In this document: positions 1-8,076 of the stretch, one piece after another
How the letters are laid out: each line of letters starts with the position of its first letter
How positions within the stretch are numbered: position 1 is the stretch's first letter
Assembly (NCBI GenBank): GCA_003150405.1
Contig: QAMM01000010.1
Coordinates: forward strand, 124,001 to 188,000
Length of the DNA stretch: 64,000 nucleotides
Source: Clostridiales bacterium
GTDB lineage: Bacteria > Bacillota > Clostridia > Oscillospirales > Ruminococcaceae
Direction of reading: 5' to 3'
The notes under the pieces: model-generated
Database searches by the model: none
What the model was told of the DNA's origin: nothing
What the model saw: only the letters and a program-made list of their open reading frames with translations
Position numbers and translations under genes: made by a program

Positions 1-314
1 GAGGGATGAACCGGCATGCCGGGTGGCTTGTCAAAGACGACAACGTCGGCATCCTCATAAAGGACGGGGGCTGCAAGCGCCGGATTCGGCACAAACCGGG
101 GCATGACCTCCTCCAGCGTTACGGTAAGGCGGTCTCCCGTATACAGCAGGGTGGAAACCAGCCGTGTGACCGGCGTACCGTTCACAGCAAGACTGCCACG
201 GCCCTGCTTCAGGCGGGACAGCGCCCGCCTGGAATAACCGTGGCAGTTCTTTAAGTAAGCAGATACCGAACACCCGCTGTAACGCCCCTCCACTGTGTAG
301 GTGATGGTGCGCAT
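1..314 (-). CDS. RluA-family pseudouridine synthase, N-terminal part (runs off window)
   Basis: Only the first 104 codons are present; the rest lies beyond base 1. The ATG at 314 opens a frame reading MRTITYTVEG, then an S4-like stretch (SRRALSRLKQGRGSLAVNG, about residues 29-47) and the start of the catalytic domain (VLYEDADVVVFDKPPGMPVHPS), a hallmark of RluA/RluC/RluD enzymes, which isomerise uridines in rRNA or tRNA. It starts 6 bp after the ilvE stop codon on the same strand, so it is probably the second gene of that transcript. The target RNA position cannot be assigned from this fragment. Confidence 0.85.
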   Translation of the reverse strand, partial: MRTITYTVEGRYSGCSVSAYLKNCHGYSRRALSRLKQGRGSLAVNGTPVTRLVSTLLYTGDRLTVTLEEVMPRFVPNPALAAPVLYEDADVVVFDKPPGMPVHP

Positions 315-320
315 AAAATC

Positions 321-1388
321 TTAGCAGACCTTGACAATCCAGCCGCGGGTATCCGGACGGCGGCCCCACTGGATGCCGGTGAGTTCGTCGTAGAGCTTCT
401 GGGAAATTTCGCCGATCTGATTGTTGTTGATCTCCATCTTCAGGTCGCCGTATTTGAGCTCGCCCACTGGAGAAATAACCGCGGCGGTTCCGGTGCCAAA
501 GGCTTCCTTGAGCTGTCCGGCCTTGTAGGCGTCAACCAGCTCGTCAATCGAGAGCATCCGCTCCGAAACTTTGTAGCCCCAATCCTTGAGCACCTCAATG
601 CAGGATTTGCGGGTAATGCCCGGCAGGATGGAGCCGTGCAGCTTCGGTGTGACGACTTCATCGCCAATGACAAAAAATACGTTCATAGCGCCGACTTCTT
701 CAATGTACTTCTGTTCTACGCCATCGAGCCAGAGCACCTGGGAATAACCTTCTTCCCCGGCGACATTCTGTGCCTTGAGGGAGATAGCGTAGTTTGCGCC
801 GGCCTTAACCTCACCGGTGCCGCCGCGGACAGCGCGGACGTAGTTTTTCTCCACATAAATGCTGACCGGATTCAGGCCGGTCGCATAATAAGCGCCGGAC
901 GGGGAGAGGATAATGATGAACTTGTAGCTGGAGGAGGCATGAACGCCGAGGAACGGCTCGGTTGCAAAGACAAACGGGCGGATGTAGAGGGACGCGCCCT
1001 CCGCATGCGGCACCCAGTCCTTGTCCAGCTCAACCAGAGTTTTCAGAGCTTCCAGCATAAGGTCCTCATCAATTTCCGGGATGCACATGCGCCGGTTAGA
1101 ATTGTTGAGCCGCTTGCAATTCTCCTGCGGGCGGAAGAGCTGAATGTGACCATCGTCAGTACGGTAGGCTTTTAAGCCTTCAAAAATGGTCTGGGAATAG
1201 TGCAGCACCGAGCAGGACGGGTCAAGCGCAATCGGGCCGTAGGGGACAATCTGCGCGTCGTGCCAGCCAGTATCCTTATCCCAATCCATGACGAACATGT
1301 GATCGGTAAAAATATGGCCGAAGCCCAGTTTGGTCTCATCTGCCGGCTTTTGCTTTGGATTTTGGGTTTTGGTAATTTTAATGTTCAT
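321..1388 (-). CDS. ilvE: Branched-chain amino acid aminotransferase
   Basis: 355 aa, a full-length fold-type IV PLP aminotransferase of the BCAT type found in Gram-positives and mitochondria. It interconverts Leu/Ile/Val and their 2-oxo acids with glutamate. The PLP lysine is expected at Lys195 in [10 protein letters not shown], followed by the conserved stretch [20 protein letters not shown]. The ATG at 1388 is preceded by AAGGAAG. The gene sits behind a leader of about 280 nt with its own sigma-A promoter and an intrinsic terminator just before the start, so expression is probably set by premature termination. The RluA-type gene follows after 6 bp. Confidence 0.95.
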   Translation of the reverse strand: MNIKITKTQNPKQKPADETKLGFGHIFTDHMFVMDWDKDTGWHDAQIVPYGPIALDPSCSVLHYSQTIFEGLKAYRTDDGHIQLFRPQENCKRLNNSNRRMCIPEIDEDLMLEALKTLVELDKDWVPHAEGASLYIRPFVFATEPFLGVHASSSYKFIIILSPSGAYYATGLNPVSIYVEKNYVRAVRGGTGEVKAGANYAISLKAQNVAGEEGYSQVLWLDGVEQKYIEEVGAMNVFFVIGDEVVTPKLHGSILPGITRKSCIEVLKDWGYKVSERMLSIDELVDAYKAGQLKEAFGTGTAAVISPVGELKYGDLKMEINNNQIGEISQKLYDELTGIQWGRRPDTRGWIVKVC

Positions 1389-1667
1389 GTGGGCACTTCC
1401 TTATAATCGAATCTTTATCGGGACTGCCGCCCGGCAAGAAAAAGGGCGCTCCAACGGGTTTGGAACGCGGCGCTGCAGAGGAACCCTTGCAGACTCTGGT
1501 ACAGCCCGAATGGGAACCCACTCACAGGCGTTCGGTAACGTCTGCGGGCGCCGTTCGCTTTGGCTGGGAGGCAGAACGTTCCCCCACCGGGGAACTCCGC
1601 GATAATTGTTTGCTGCTACCGGCGGAAAAGCCGCGCCCTCCCTGGATTTGGCCCGCCGCCGGGGATG
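1389..1667 (-). promoter_or_regulatory. Structured attenuated leader of ilvE, class unknown
   Basis: From the promoter at 1673-1700 to the ilvE start there are about 280 nt of transcript. On the minus strand it holds a CCGGCGG/CCGCCGG pairing near the 5' end, a perfect 7-bp hairpin (GTTCCCC, loop GGTG, GGGGAAC), further GGGTTCC repeats, and a terminator at 1438-1469. The length suits a T-box, but the T-box core (GGTGGTACCGCG-like with a UGGN bulge) is not seen and no leader peptide rich in Leu/Ile/Val was found. It is therefore listed as an unclassified cis-regulatory RNA. Confidence 0.55.
1438..1469 (-). terminator. Intrinsic terminator (attenuator) ahead of ilvE
   Basis: On the minus strand GCGTTCCAA, loop ACCCG, TTGGAGCGC forms a 9-bp stem (one G-T pair), followed by CCCTTTTTCTT. 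It lies about 50 nt before the ilvE ATG and downstream of the ilvE promoter, so it can only act as an attenuator. Confidence 0.7.
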
Positions 1668-1672
1668 ATTTT

Positions 1673-1700
1673 ATTATAGCACAACTGTGTCATTTTTCAA
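1673..1700 (-). promoter_or_regulatory. Sigma-A promoter of ilvE
   Basis: On the minus strand TTGAAA (1700-1695), 16-bp spacer, TATAAT (1678-1673). Transcription would start near 1667. Confidence 0.75.
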
Positions 1701-1759
1701 CAAGACGGAAAAGAAAAACCAAATACACTTGTAAAATACGTCGATTTTACTGATTCGCG

Positions 1760-1788
1760 TTGAAATTACAGCCTGTTTCCTATATAAT
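1760..1788 (+). promoter_or_regulatory. Sigma-A promoter of glgP
   Basis: TTGAAA (1760-1765), 17-bp spacer, TATAAT (1783-1788). It rules out translation from the in-frame alternative start at 1760, which lies inside this promoter. Confidence 0.8.
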
Positions 1789-1864
1789 TAATGCATTGAA
1801 CCATTTGACAGGTTGGCGGGGCTTCCCCTGCCTTTCATGTATATTGCAAGAAGGAGTGGATGAC

Positions 1865-4258
1865 ATGAATCATCTGACGGCGGACGCATTCCGTGAACAA
1901 ATCCGGCAGAGGCTCAACGAAAACATTGGCATTACCGAGCAGATGGCGGAGAACAAAGACCTGTACCAGGCCGTTTCCATGATTGTCAGCGAGATGGCGC
2001 AGGAAAACTACACGCGCTTTATCTCCAAAGCAAATTCCAGCGGCCGCAAGCGCATTTATTACCTGAGCATGGAATTTTTGATGGGACGGTCGTTAAAGAC
2101 CACCTTATACAATCTGGGGCTGGTAGACACGGTGGAAGAAGCCCTGAAGGATTACCATGTCACGCTCGACGATCTTTACGATTACGAACCGGACGCCGGC
2201 CTCGGCAATGGCGGCCTTGGACGTCTGGCAGCCTGCTATATGGATTCGCTGGCAACCCTGGGCTACCCGGCGACCGGGTATTCCATCTGCTACGAATTCG
2301 GCATCTTCAAACAGAAAATCATTGAGGGCTGGCAGAATGAGCTGCCGGACAACTGGCTCCCGGGCGGTGAAGTTTGGCTGCATCAGGTACCGGACCGCAC
2401 CGTGGAGGTTCATTTCGGCGGCGAGCTGGAGGAGACCTGGGAGGACGGCTTCCACTTTGTCAACCACAAAAATTATGACACAGTACAGGCAGTACCGTAT
2501 GATATGTATGTTTCCGGCTTTGGCGGAAAAGGCACCTCTCAGCTCCGCCTGTGGCGCGCCCAAAGCCCGGCTTTTGACATGGAGAAGTTCAACAACGGCG
2601 ACTATGTCAACGCGCTCGGTCAGACGGCAGTGGCGCAGGCCATTTCCAAGGTGCTGTATCCGAACGACAACCACACCGAGGGCAAGCTGTTGCGGCTGCG
2701 TCAGCAGTACTTCCTCTCCGCCGCGTCGATTGGGGATATCATCACCCGGCACATGGCAACCTACGGCACCCTTGACAACCTCGCCGACAAGGTGGCCATT
2801 CATATCAATGACACCCATCCAACCCTCGCTATCCCGGAGCTGATGCGCCTGCTGCTGGACGAATGCGGGTACAGCTGGGAAAAGGCGTGGGATATTACCA
2901 CCAGGACCTTTGCCTATACCAACCACACCGTTATGAGCGAGGCGCTGGAATGCTGGAACGAGTCCATATTCAAAATGCTGCTCCCCCGCATTTACCAGAT
3001 TGTGGTGGAGATCAACAACCGCTTTATGAACGATGTATACGACACCTTCGGTGACAGCGGCAAGGTGGAACAGCTCGCCATTATTGCGAACCATCAGGTG
3101 CGGATGGCGCACCTCTGCATTGTGGGTTCCCACAGCGTCAACGGCGTTTCCAAGCTGCACTCCCAAATCCTCAAGGACGACGTTTTCCATGATTTTTATG
3201 TGATGATGCCGCAGAAATTTACCAACGTAACCAACGGCATTGCCTACCGGCGCTGGCTATACCAGTCCAACCCCGGTTTGACCAAGCTGTTGCAGGAGCA
3301 CATTGGGGACGGCTTTCTCACCGATGGTTCCGAGCTGAAAAAAATCCGCAAATATGAAAACGACAAGACCTTTTTAAAATCCTTGAACAAGGTCAAGCGT
3401 GAGAATAAGGTCAATTTCTCGAACTATGTCAAAAAAACCACCGGCCTTGTCCTCAATCCGGATTCTATTTTTGACGTACAGGTAAAGCGGCTGCATGAAT
3501 ACAAGCGCCAGCACCTCAACGCGCTTAACATTATGACCGAATACCGCATGCTGCTGGAAAACCCGGACATGGACTTTGTGCCGAAAACCTATATTTTCGG
3601 GGCAAAAGCGGCGCCGGGCTACTACCTGGCAAAGCAGATCATCAAGCTGATCTGCACCCTGGCAAAAGAAATTGACGGCAACAAAAAGATTCGGGAAAAG
3701 CTCTCGGTTGTATTTCTGGAGGATTACCGCGTCACCCTTTCCGAGCTGCTGATGCCGGCGAGTGAAATCAGCGAACAGATTTCACTGGCGGGCACCGAGG
3801 CCTCCGGCACCGGCAACATGAAGCTGATGTTAAACGGCGCCATTACACTGGGCACGCTGGACGGCGCGAACATTGAAATTGGCGATGCAGTGGGGCCGGA
3901 AAACATCATCACCTTTGGCATGAAGGCCGACGAAGTGGCCGCGCTTAAGGCAAGCGGTTACCACCCGCAGCAATTTTACCAGAATAACCCGGCGATCCGC
4001 GCCGCCGTGGATATGCTGACAAACGGCATTGGCGGCGAGCGGTTTGACGAGCTGGCAAACCAGATGAAAAATGTGGACACCTATATGGCGCTCGCGGATT
4101 TTGACAGCTACCGCGCGGCTCAGGCAAAGGTCAGCGCGCTTTACCGTGACCCGGTGAAGTTTGCAAAAATGTCCCTTGCAAACATTGCCGAAGCGGGCAT
4201 CTTCTCCGCCGACCGTGCCATTCGGGAATACGCGCACAATATTTGGCACCTCGACTAA
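1865..4258 (+). CDS. glgP: Glycogen/starch/maltodextrin phosphorylase
   Basis: 797 aa, the usual length of GT35 alpha-glucan phosphorylases, which release glucose 1-phosphate from alpha-1,4-glucans. Diagnostic motifs: GLGNGGLGRLAACYMDSLATLGYPATGY near the N-terminus, VQVKRLHEYKRQ-type phosphate site (read here as DVQVKRLHEYKRQHLN), and EASGTGNMKLMLNGAI, whose Lys653 should bind PLP. The start at 1865 (MNHLTADAF) is chosen because AAGGAG lies 8 bp upstream and the promoter overlaps the more upstream start. A strong terminator separates it from the GH13 gene downstream, with which it probably shares glucan breakdown. Confidence 0.95.
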   Translation: MNHLTADAFREQIRQRLNENIGITEQMAENKDLYQAVSMIVSEMAQENYTRFISKANSSGRKRIYYLSMEFLMGRSLKTTLYNLGLVDTVEEALKDYHVTLDDLYDYEPDAGLGNGGLGRLAACYMDSLATLGYPATGYSICYEFGIFKQKIIEGWQNELPDNWLPGGEVWLHQVPDRTVEVHFGGELEETWEDGFHFVNHKNYDTVQAVPYDMYVSGFGGKGTSQLRLWRAQSPAFDMEKFNNGDYVNALGQTAVAQAISKVLYPNDNHTEGKLLRLRQQYFLSAASIGDIITRHMATYGTLDNLADKVAIHINDTHPTLAIPELMRLLLDECGYSWEKAWDITTRTFAYTNHTVMSEALECWNESIFKMLLPRIYQIVVEINNRFMNDVYDTFGDSGKVEQLAIIANHQVRMAHLCIVGSHSVNGVSKLHSQILKDDVFHDFYVMMPQKFTNVTNGIAYRRWLYQSNPGLTKLLQEHIGDGFLTDGSELKKIRKYENDKTFLKSLNKVKRENKVNFSNYVKKTTGLVLNPDSIFDVQVKRLHEYKRQHLNALNIMTEYRMLLENPDMDFVPKTYIFGAKAAPGYYLAKQIIKLICTLAKEIDGNKKIREKLSVVFLEDYRVTLSELLMPASEISEQISLAGTEASGTGNMKLMLNGAITLGTLDGANIEIGDAVGPENIITFGMKADEVAALKASGYHPQQFYQNNPAIRAAVDMLTNGIGGERFDELANQMKNVDTYMALADFDSYRAAQAKVSALYRDPVKFAKMSLANIAEAGIFSADRAIREYAHNIWHLD

Positions 4259-4276
4259 TCCCCCACAACGCCAGAA

Positions 4277-4312
4277 AAACCCGCGGCTGTGGGACAGCCG
4301 CGGGTTTCTAAT
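4277..4312 (+). terminator. Terminator after glgP
   Basis: Perfect 13-bp stem AAACCCGCGGCTG / CAGCCGCGGGTTT with loop TGGGA, followed by CTAATTTT. The next gene starts 30 bp later with no clear promoter in between, so some read-through is likely. Confidence 0.8.
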
Positions 4313-4338
4313 TTTGTACCGAAAGGACAGGTTTGAAA

Positions 4339-6189
4339 ATGGTTCAATTTCAAAGCCGTGAGATCTTCTATAAATCTCCGTTTGGGGCCGCCGCCTGCGG
4401 AACCGAAGTGCGCTTTCGCATCACGGCGCCGCCGGACCTGTATGTGGAGCACGCGGAGCTTATCCTCAACGACGGAACGGCCGACTTTGTGGTGCCAATG
4501 GCGTATGAATCCACCACCGCGGCCTTCAACTCGTTCCGGGTGGTTTATACCCTGGAGAAGGCCGGTACCTTTTTCTACTACTTCAGGCTTGTGACCGAGC
4601 GCGGCCCCCAGTATATTCGCGCCTTTGAGCACGGAGACGGTTACCTGACCGGGGACCAAACCGCGGGCGGCAGCTACCAGCTCACCGTTTACAGCGGGGA
4701 CTGGAACATGCCGGAGGGCTTTTCCGGGGGGATTTTTTACCAGATCTTCCCCGACCGCTTCTGTGCAAGCGGAAAACCGCACGCCAACGTACCGGGCGAC
4801 CGCATTCTGCGCACCGACTGGGGCGCCACCCCCCACTTTCTGCCGGACGAACACGGCCAGATCACCAACAACGACTACTTCTGCGGGGATTTGGAAGGCA
4901 TCCGCAGCAAGCTCGACTACCTCAAGGCGTTTGGGGTGACGGCCCTTTATTTGAACCCCATTTTTGAGGCGCACTCCAACCACCGCTACAACACCGCAGA
5001 CTACCGAAAAATTGACCCGCTGCTTGGCACCGAGGAGGATTTTATCCGGCTGTGTGCCGACGCAAAGGAACGTGGCATCCGCATTATTCTGGACGGGGTG
5101 TTCAGCCACACTGGAAGCGACAGCATCTACTTCAACCGGGACTGCCGCTACCCGGTTACCGGGGCGGCGAACTCCACTCAAAGCGAATACTACCCCTGGT
5201 ACGAATGGCAGCACTGGCCGGACCGCTATACCAGCTGGTGGGGCATTGACACCCTGCCGGCAGTCAACGAGCTCTACCCCAGCTACACCGAATTTATCTG
5301 CGGCGAGGGCGGGGTCATTGACACCTGGATGAAACGCGGCGCCAGCGGGTTCCGGCTTGACGTTGCCGACGAGCTGCCGGACGAATTCATAGCACAGGTG
5401 CGCAAGGCCGTCAAACGCCACGGCGATGACAAACTGCTCATTGGTGAAGTCTGGGAGGACGCCAGCAACAAAATCAGCTACGGTGTGCGCCGCCGTTATT
5501 TCACCGGAGACGAGCTGGACAGTGTCATGAACTACCCCTTTAAGGATGCCATTCTGCAATTTGTCCGCCGGGGAGACAGCGAGGTTTTCCGCGACCGGAT
5601 CCTCACCATCTGCGAGCACTATCCGGCGCCCGCGCTCCACACCGCGATGAACTCGCTTTCCACCCACGATACAGCGCGGGCCATCACCATGCTGGCCGGG
5701 GCGGACGGCGCCGGAAAAGACCGACTTTGGCAGGCCATGCAGTCTCTCTCCCCAGAGCGGTACCACCTGGGAATCAAGCGGCTTAAGCTCGCAATGGTGC
5801 TGCAATATTCCCTGCCGGGTATTCCCTGTATTTATTACGGCGATGAGGCCGGCTTGCAGGGCTACGGCGATCCCTTCAACCGCGGCTGTTATCCCTGGGG
5901 ACAACAAAACCCGGAGCTAACAGCATTTGCCAAGCTGCTGGGGAAAATCCGGCTCTCCTCGCCGGCGTTGGCGCAGGGGGATATTCAGTTCCTCGAAACG
6001 CCGCAGGATGTTGCCGCCTTTGTGCGAACCGACGGCGAACACCAGCACCTGGTTTACGTCAACACCATTGACGCGGATATTTCGCTCCCGCTGGAAGAAG
6101 CTTTCCGCAGCCTGAAGCCGTTTTACGGCAATGTGGTAGACAGCACCCTGCACCTGAAGCCCTACGATTTTGCAATCTTTGTAAAATAA
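4339..6189 (+). CDS. GH13 alpha-glucan hydrolase (neopullulanase/cyclomaltodextrinase type)
   Basis: 616 aa. An N-terminal beta-sandwich of about 120 residues (EVRFRITAPPDLYVEHAELIL) precedes a GH13 barrel starting at GGIFYQIFPDRF. Catalytic residues are visible: nucleophile Asp341 (GFRLDVADE), acid/base Glu370 (IGEVWED) and Asp444 (LSTHDTARA). The arrangement fits the GH13_20 neopullulanase/maltogenic amylase group; exact substrate cannot be told. No signal peptide, so it acts in the cytoplasm, alongside glgP, on imported or stored maltodextrins. ATG at 4339 preferred over TTG at 4333; AAAGGA is at 4322-4327. Confidence 0.9.
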   Translation: MVQFQSREIFYKSPFGAAACGTEVRFRITAPPDLYVEHAELILNDGTADFVVPMAYESTTAAFNSFRVVYTLEKAGTFFYYFRLVTERGPQYIRAFEHGDGYLTGDQTAGGSYQLTVYSGDWNMPEGFSGGIFYQIFPDRFCASGKPHANVPGDRILRTDWGATPHFLPDEHGQITNNDYFCGDLEGIRSKLDYLKAFGVTALYLNPIFEAHSNHRYNTADYRKIDPLLGTEEDFIRLCADAKERGIRIILDGVFSHTGSDSIYFNRDCRYPVTGAANSTQSEYYPWYEWQHWPDRYTSWWGIDTLPAVNELYPSYTEFICGEGGVIDTWMKRGASGFRLDVADELPDEFIAQVRKAVKRHGDDKLLIGEVWEDASNKISYGVRRRYFTGDELDSVMNYPFKDAILQFVRRGDSEVFRDRILTICEHYPAPALHTAMNSLSTHDTARAITMLAGADGAGKDRLWQAMQSLSPERYHLGIKRLKLAMVLQYSLPGIPCIYYGDEAGLQGYGDPFNRGCYPWGQQNPELTAFAKLLGKIRLSSPALAQGDIQFLETPQDVAAFVRTDGEHQHLVYVNTIDADISLPLEEAFRSLKPFYGNVVDSTLHLKPYDFAIFVK

Positions 6190-6366
6190 GCCGTGCATTG
6201 AAAAGACTGCCTGTGTACCTTGTTCCCCCTGCAAGCAACGCCTGAAATAAACGCAGGTTTTCGGAGCAACCGTATAGGCAGAAAACAAAGCCGTCCTCAC
6301 GCGCTGTTCGCCCCTTGAGCCCATTTCTGCCAAAGCCTTTGTTCCTCTTGGTGCTATACTCAAAAA
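6190..6366. other. Intergenic stretch, no gene recognised
   Basis: 177 bp between the GH13 stop and the shared terminator. It contains an 8-bp inverted repeat (GGCAGAAA / TTTCTGCC, about 40 bp apart) and a second short hairpin. It was considered as 6S RNA, but the two ends do not pair into a closing stem. Confidence 0.4.
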
Positions 6367-6400
6367 AAGAACCCCAGTTTTTGAACTGGGGTTCTTCTTT
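6367..6400. terminator. Bidirectional terminator between GH13 gene and csp
   Basis: AAGAACCCCAGTT / AACTGGGGTTCTT with a short T-rich loop, T-run on the plus side and A-run on the left (T-run for the minus strand). It ends the csp transcript and probably also the GH13 transcript. Confidence 0.85.
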
Positions 6401-6409
6401 ATCCGGCTC

Positions 6410-6622
6410 TTAGAGCGGCTGTACGTTGACAGCACGGAAACGGCCGCTGTTGCGGGTATCCGGCTCAATTTCAAAGGTGACCTTCTGGCCCTCGGTCAGG
6501 GTTTTGTAGCCGTCTGCTACAATGGCAGAGAAATGAACAAAAACATCCTCGCCGCCGTCATCGTTGGAAATAAAGCCAAAGCCTTTCTCCGCGTTAAACC
6601 ATTTTACAGTACCGTTGTTCAT
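6410..6622 (-). CDS. Cold-shock protein (CspA family)
   Basis: 70 aa, a single cold-shock domain. RNP1 (KGFGFIS, residues 13-19) and RNP2 (DVFVHF, 26-31) are intact. It binds single-stranded RNA/DNA and acts as an RNA chaperone. The start is the ATG at 6622 ([10 protein letters not shown]) with GGAGGT 8 bp upstream; a longer frame reaching 6691 is leader sequence. The promoter lies at 6752-6780, giving an untranslated leader of about 120 nt, as is common for cold-shock genes. Confidence 0.95.
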   Translation of the reverse strand: MNNGTVKWFNAEKGFGFISNDDGGEDVFVHFSAIVADGYKTLTEGQKVTFEIEPDTRNSGRFRAVNVQPL

Positions 6623-6682
6623 GAGAGCAACCTCCAAAAAAGTATTATATCTAGATCCGGTCAATAAAAAACGCACACCCTG

Positions 6683-6710
6683 CAAAATCATTGAGCGAGC
6701 AATGATTTTG
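6683..6710 (-). repeat. Hairpin in the csp leader
   Basis: Perfect 11-bp inverted repeat (CAAAATCATTG, 6-nt loop, CAATGATTTTG), inside the csp transcript. It may serve as a temperature-sensitive or stabilising element. A T-run follows about 11 nt later on the minus strand, so partial termination is also possible. Confidence 0.55.
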
Positions 6711-6751
6711 TCTGATGTGCGAAATCATTCCATCCAGCTAAATATGCTGTT

Positions 6752-6780
6752 AGTATAACCGGAATCCAGCGGATTGTCAA
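6752..6780 (-). promoter_or_regulatory. Sigma-A promoter of csp
   Basis: Minus strand TTGACA (6780-6775), 17-bp spacer, TATACT (6757-6752): a near-consensus promoter. It begins right after the stop of the 45-aa gene at 6794-6931. Confidence 0.85.
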
Positions 6781-6793
6781 GCGTTTTCCCAAA

Positions 6794-6931
6794 TTATTCT
6801 GGGCGGAGCTGCTCTGTTTCTCCGTCCGACGCGGTGCAGATGAGTTCAGCGTGAATTTGAAGCTCTTTCAGCTGTTCCTGAAGCGCGCTCAGCTGGTTAA
6901 ACAAATAGTAGTAAGCGTCCTTGTAGTTCAT
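6794..6931 (-). CDS. Small hypothetical protein, 45 aa
   Basis: Frame MNYKDAYYYLFNQLSALQEQ... ending in ELICTASDGETEQLRPE, start ATG at 6931 with AAGGG upstream. The sequence looks like a short amphipathic coiled coil (Leu/Gln/Glu repeats). Short NYKDAYYYLFN-type proteins are common next to phage-like HTH regulators in Clostridia, and here it lies divergent to just such a regulator pair, so it is probably part of the same small module. Function unknown. Confidence 0.6.
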   Translation of the reverse strand: MNYKDAYYYLFNQLSALQEQLKELQIHAELICTASDGETEQLRPE

Positions 6932-7049
6932 CTTGTTGTCCCTTTCTTAGTTTCCCTTATATAGGATAATCTATAATAGGAGAAATGTTAAATTCATACA
7001 TTTTTGATAGAATAATAAAAACTACAATAAGCACTGCAACAGGTGAGAC

Positions 7050-7229
7050 ATGAGGAAGTATAAGATACCAAGCATACCACCAACAACAAATAAAACGATA
7101 CGGTTTCCCAATGACGTAATCGAGCAGGTAGAAGAGGAAATCCGTGGATAGAACTGTACTTTCTCAGCATTTGTGATTGAAGCGGTGCGTCTGGCGCTTG
7201 AATGCCTGCATGAGGAGGACGAAAAATAA
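7050..7229 (+). pseudogene. Small ribbon-helix-helix-like protein, interrupted by an in-frame TAG
   Basis: A 59-codon frame from ATG 7050 to TAA 7227-7229. It begins MRKYKIPSIPPTTNKTIRFP and continues NDVIEQVEEEIRG, then TAG (7149-7151), then NCTFSAFVIEAVRLALECLHEEDEK. The pattern (strand TIRFP, helix, helix FVIEAVRLALE) matches YlcI/YnfO- or Arc/MetJ-like DNA-binding proteins. Codon 34 was probably CAG or AAG. Without suppression of the amber codon only a 33-aa stub is made. Its stop overlaps the next regulator gene. Confidence 0.65.
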
Positions 7230-7498
7230 AACGGCTGCGAAAACGAACAGGCCTGACACAAGCGCAGCTGGCACAGCAGCTGGGGCTGACGAAACCGGTC
7301 GTTTCCGCATACGAGAATTCCATCCGGCTCCCCTCTTATGACAAGTTGATGCAGATTGCCTCGATCTTTCATGTTTCAACGGATTACCTGCTGGGAATGA
7401 AGCACGGCCAGTCGGTAGATCTGTCCGGTTTAACGGCGGATGAGCAAGACCGGGTTCTCCACATGGTTCATCTGCTGCGAAACAAGGAGCCCTCCTGA
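7226..7498 (+). pseudogene. XRE-family HTH regulator lacking a normal start codon
   Basis: 90 codons: KIKRLRKRTGLTQAQLAQQL, then GLTKPVVSAYENSIRLPSYDKLMQIASIFHVSTDYLLG, an intact Cro/CI HTH, and a tail SVDLSGLTADEQDRVLHMVHLL. The reading frame is closed by TGA at 7211-7213 and contains no ATG/GTG/TTG before the HTH. At the expected position, 6 bp after GAGGAGGA, stands ATA (7226-7228). A single G-to-A change at 7228 would turn an ATGA stop/start overlap into ATAA. It may be silent, or weakly translated from AUA. Confidence 0.65.
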
Positions 7499-7564
7499 CC
7501 AAAACACGGTGGCAAGACAAACGCCCGCCCGCTCCTTTTGGGAGCGTGGCGGGCATGCGGCATT

Positions 7565-7936
7565 TTATGTAATGCTGCCGCCGCGGCCGTCTGTAGGAAG
7601 GCCGAAACTAATGGAAAGCGCGCTGTTGATGCGGTTCATCAGGCCGGAGTCAACCTCGCCCATCCGCTCTTTGAGCCGCCGTTTATCAATGGTGCGGATT
7701 TGCTCCAGCAACACAACCGAATTTTTGGCAAGCCCGCTTTTTGCAGCGTCAATTTCAATATGGGTGGGCAGTTTTGCTTTGTCCTTTTGGCTGGTGATCG
7801 CCGCCGCAATGACGGTGGGGCTGTAACGGTTGCCAACGTCGTTCTGGACAATCAGAACCGGGCGGACGCCGCCCTGTTCGGAACCCACCACCGGGCTAAG
7901 GTCTGCGTAGTAAATTTCTCCCCTTTTAATCGGCAC
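7565..7936 (-). CDS. ndoA: EndoA/MazF-type mRNA interferase toxin
   Basis: 123 aa, PemK/MazF fold, very close in pattern to Bacillus EndoA (YdcE): [31 protein letters not shown], then [20 protein letters not shown] and [14 protein letters not shown]. The family cleaves mRNA at short U-rich sites. GTG start at 7936, with AAGGAGAG about 12 bp upstream; an ATG 8 bp upstream is in another frame. Oddly, no antitoxin (EndoAI) frame precedes it; the upstream neighbour is a divergent gene. The antitoxin is either elsewhere or replaced. Confidence 0.9.
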   Translation of the reverse strand: MPIKRGEIYYADLSPVVGSEQGGVRPVLIVQNDVGNRYSPTVIAAAITSQKDKAKLPTHIEIDAAKSGLAKNSVVLLEQIRTIDKRRLKERMGEVDSGLMNRINSALSISFGLPTDGRGGSIT

Positions 7937-8076
7937 GGGACATTCACTCTCCTTGGTTTGCGCTGTCTGTTTTGGTGTTTCAATGTTATTCTGTACCGTT
8001 TTTCCGGGATTTAATCATACAGTTTTGATTCGGCGGGGGATACCGGTTCAACTGCCTTCTCCCGTTGTTTTATTCT

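Noticed and set aside
1389..1667. T-box riboswitch call for the ilvE leader
   Set aside because: Length and terminator are suitable, but the conserved T-box bulge (UGGN in an AGGGUGGNACCGCG-like context) is missing, so only an unclassified leader is claimed.
1760..1864. N-terminal extension of GlgP from 1760
   Set aside because: The extension overlaps the -35/-10 promoter; the ATG at 1865 has a good ribosome site.
6190..6366. Possible 6S RNA
   Set aside because: Length and partial pairing fit, but the ends do not form a closing stem and there is no separate promoter.
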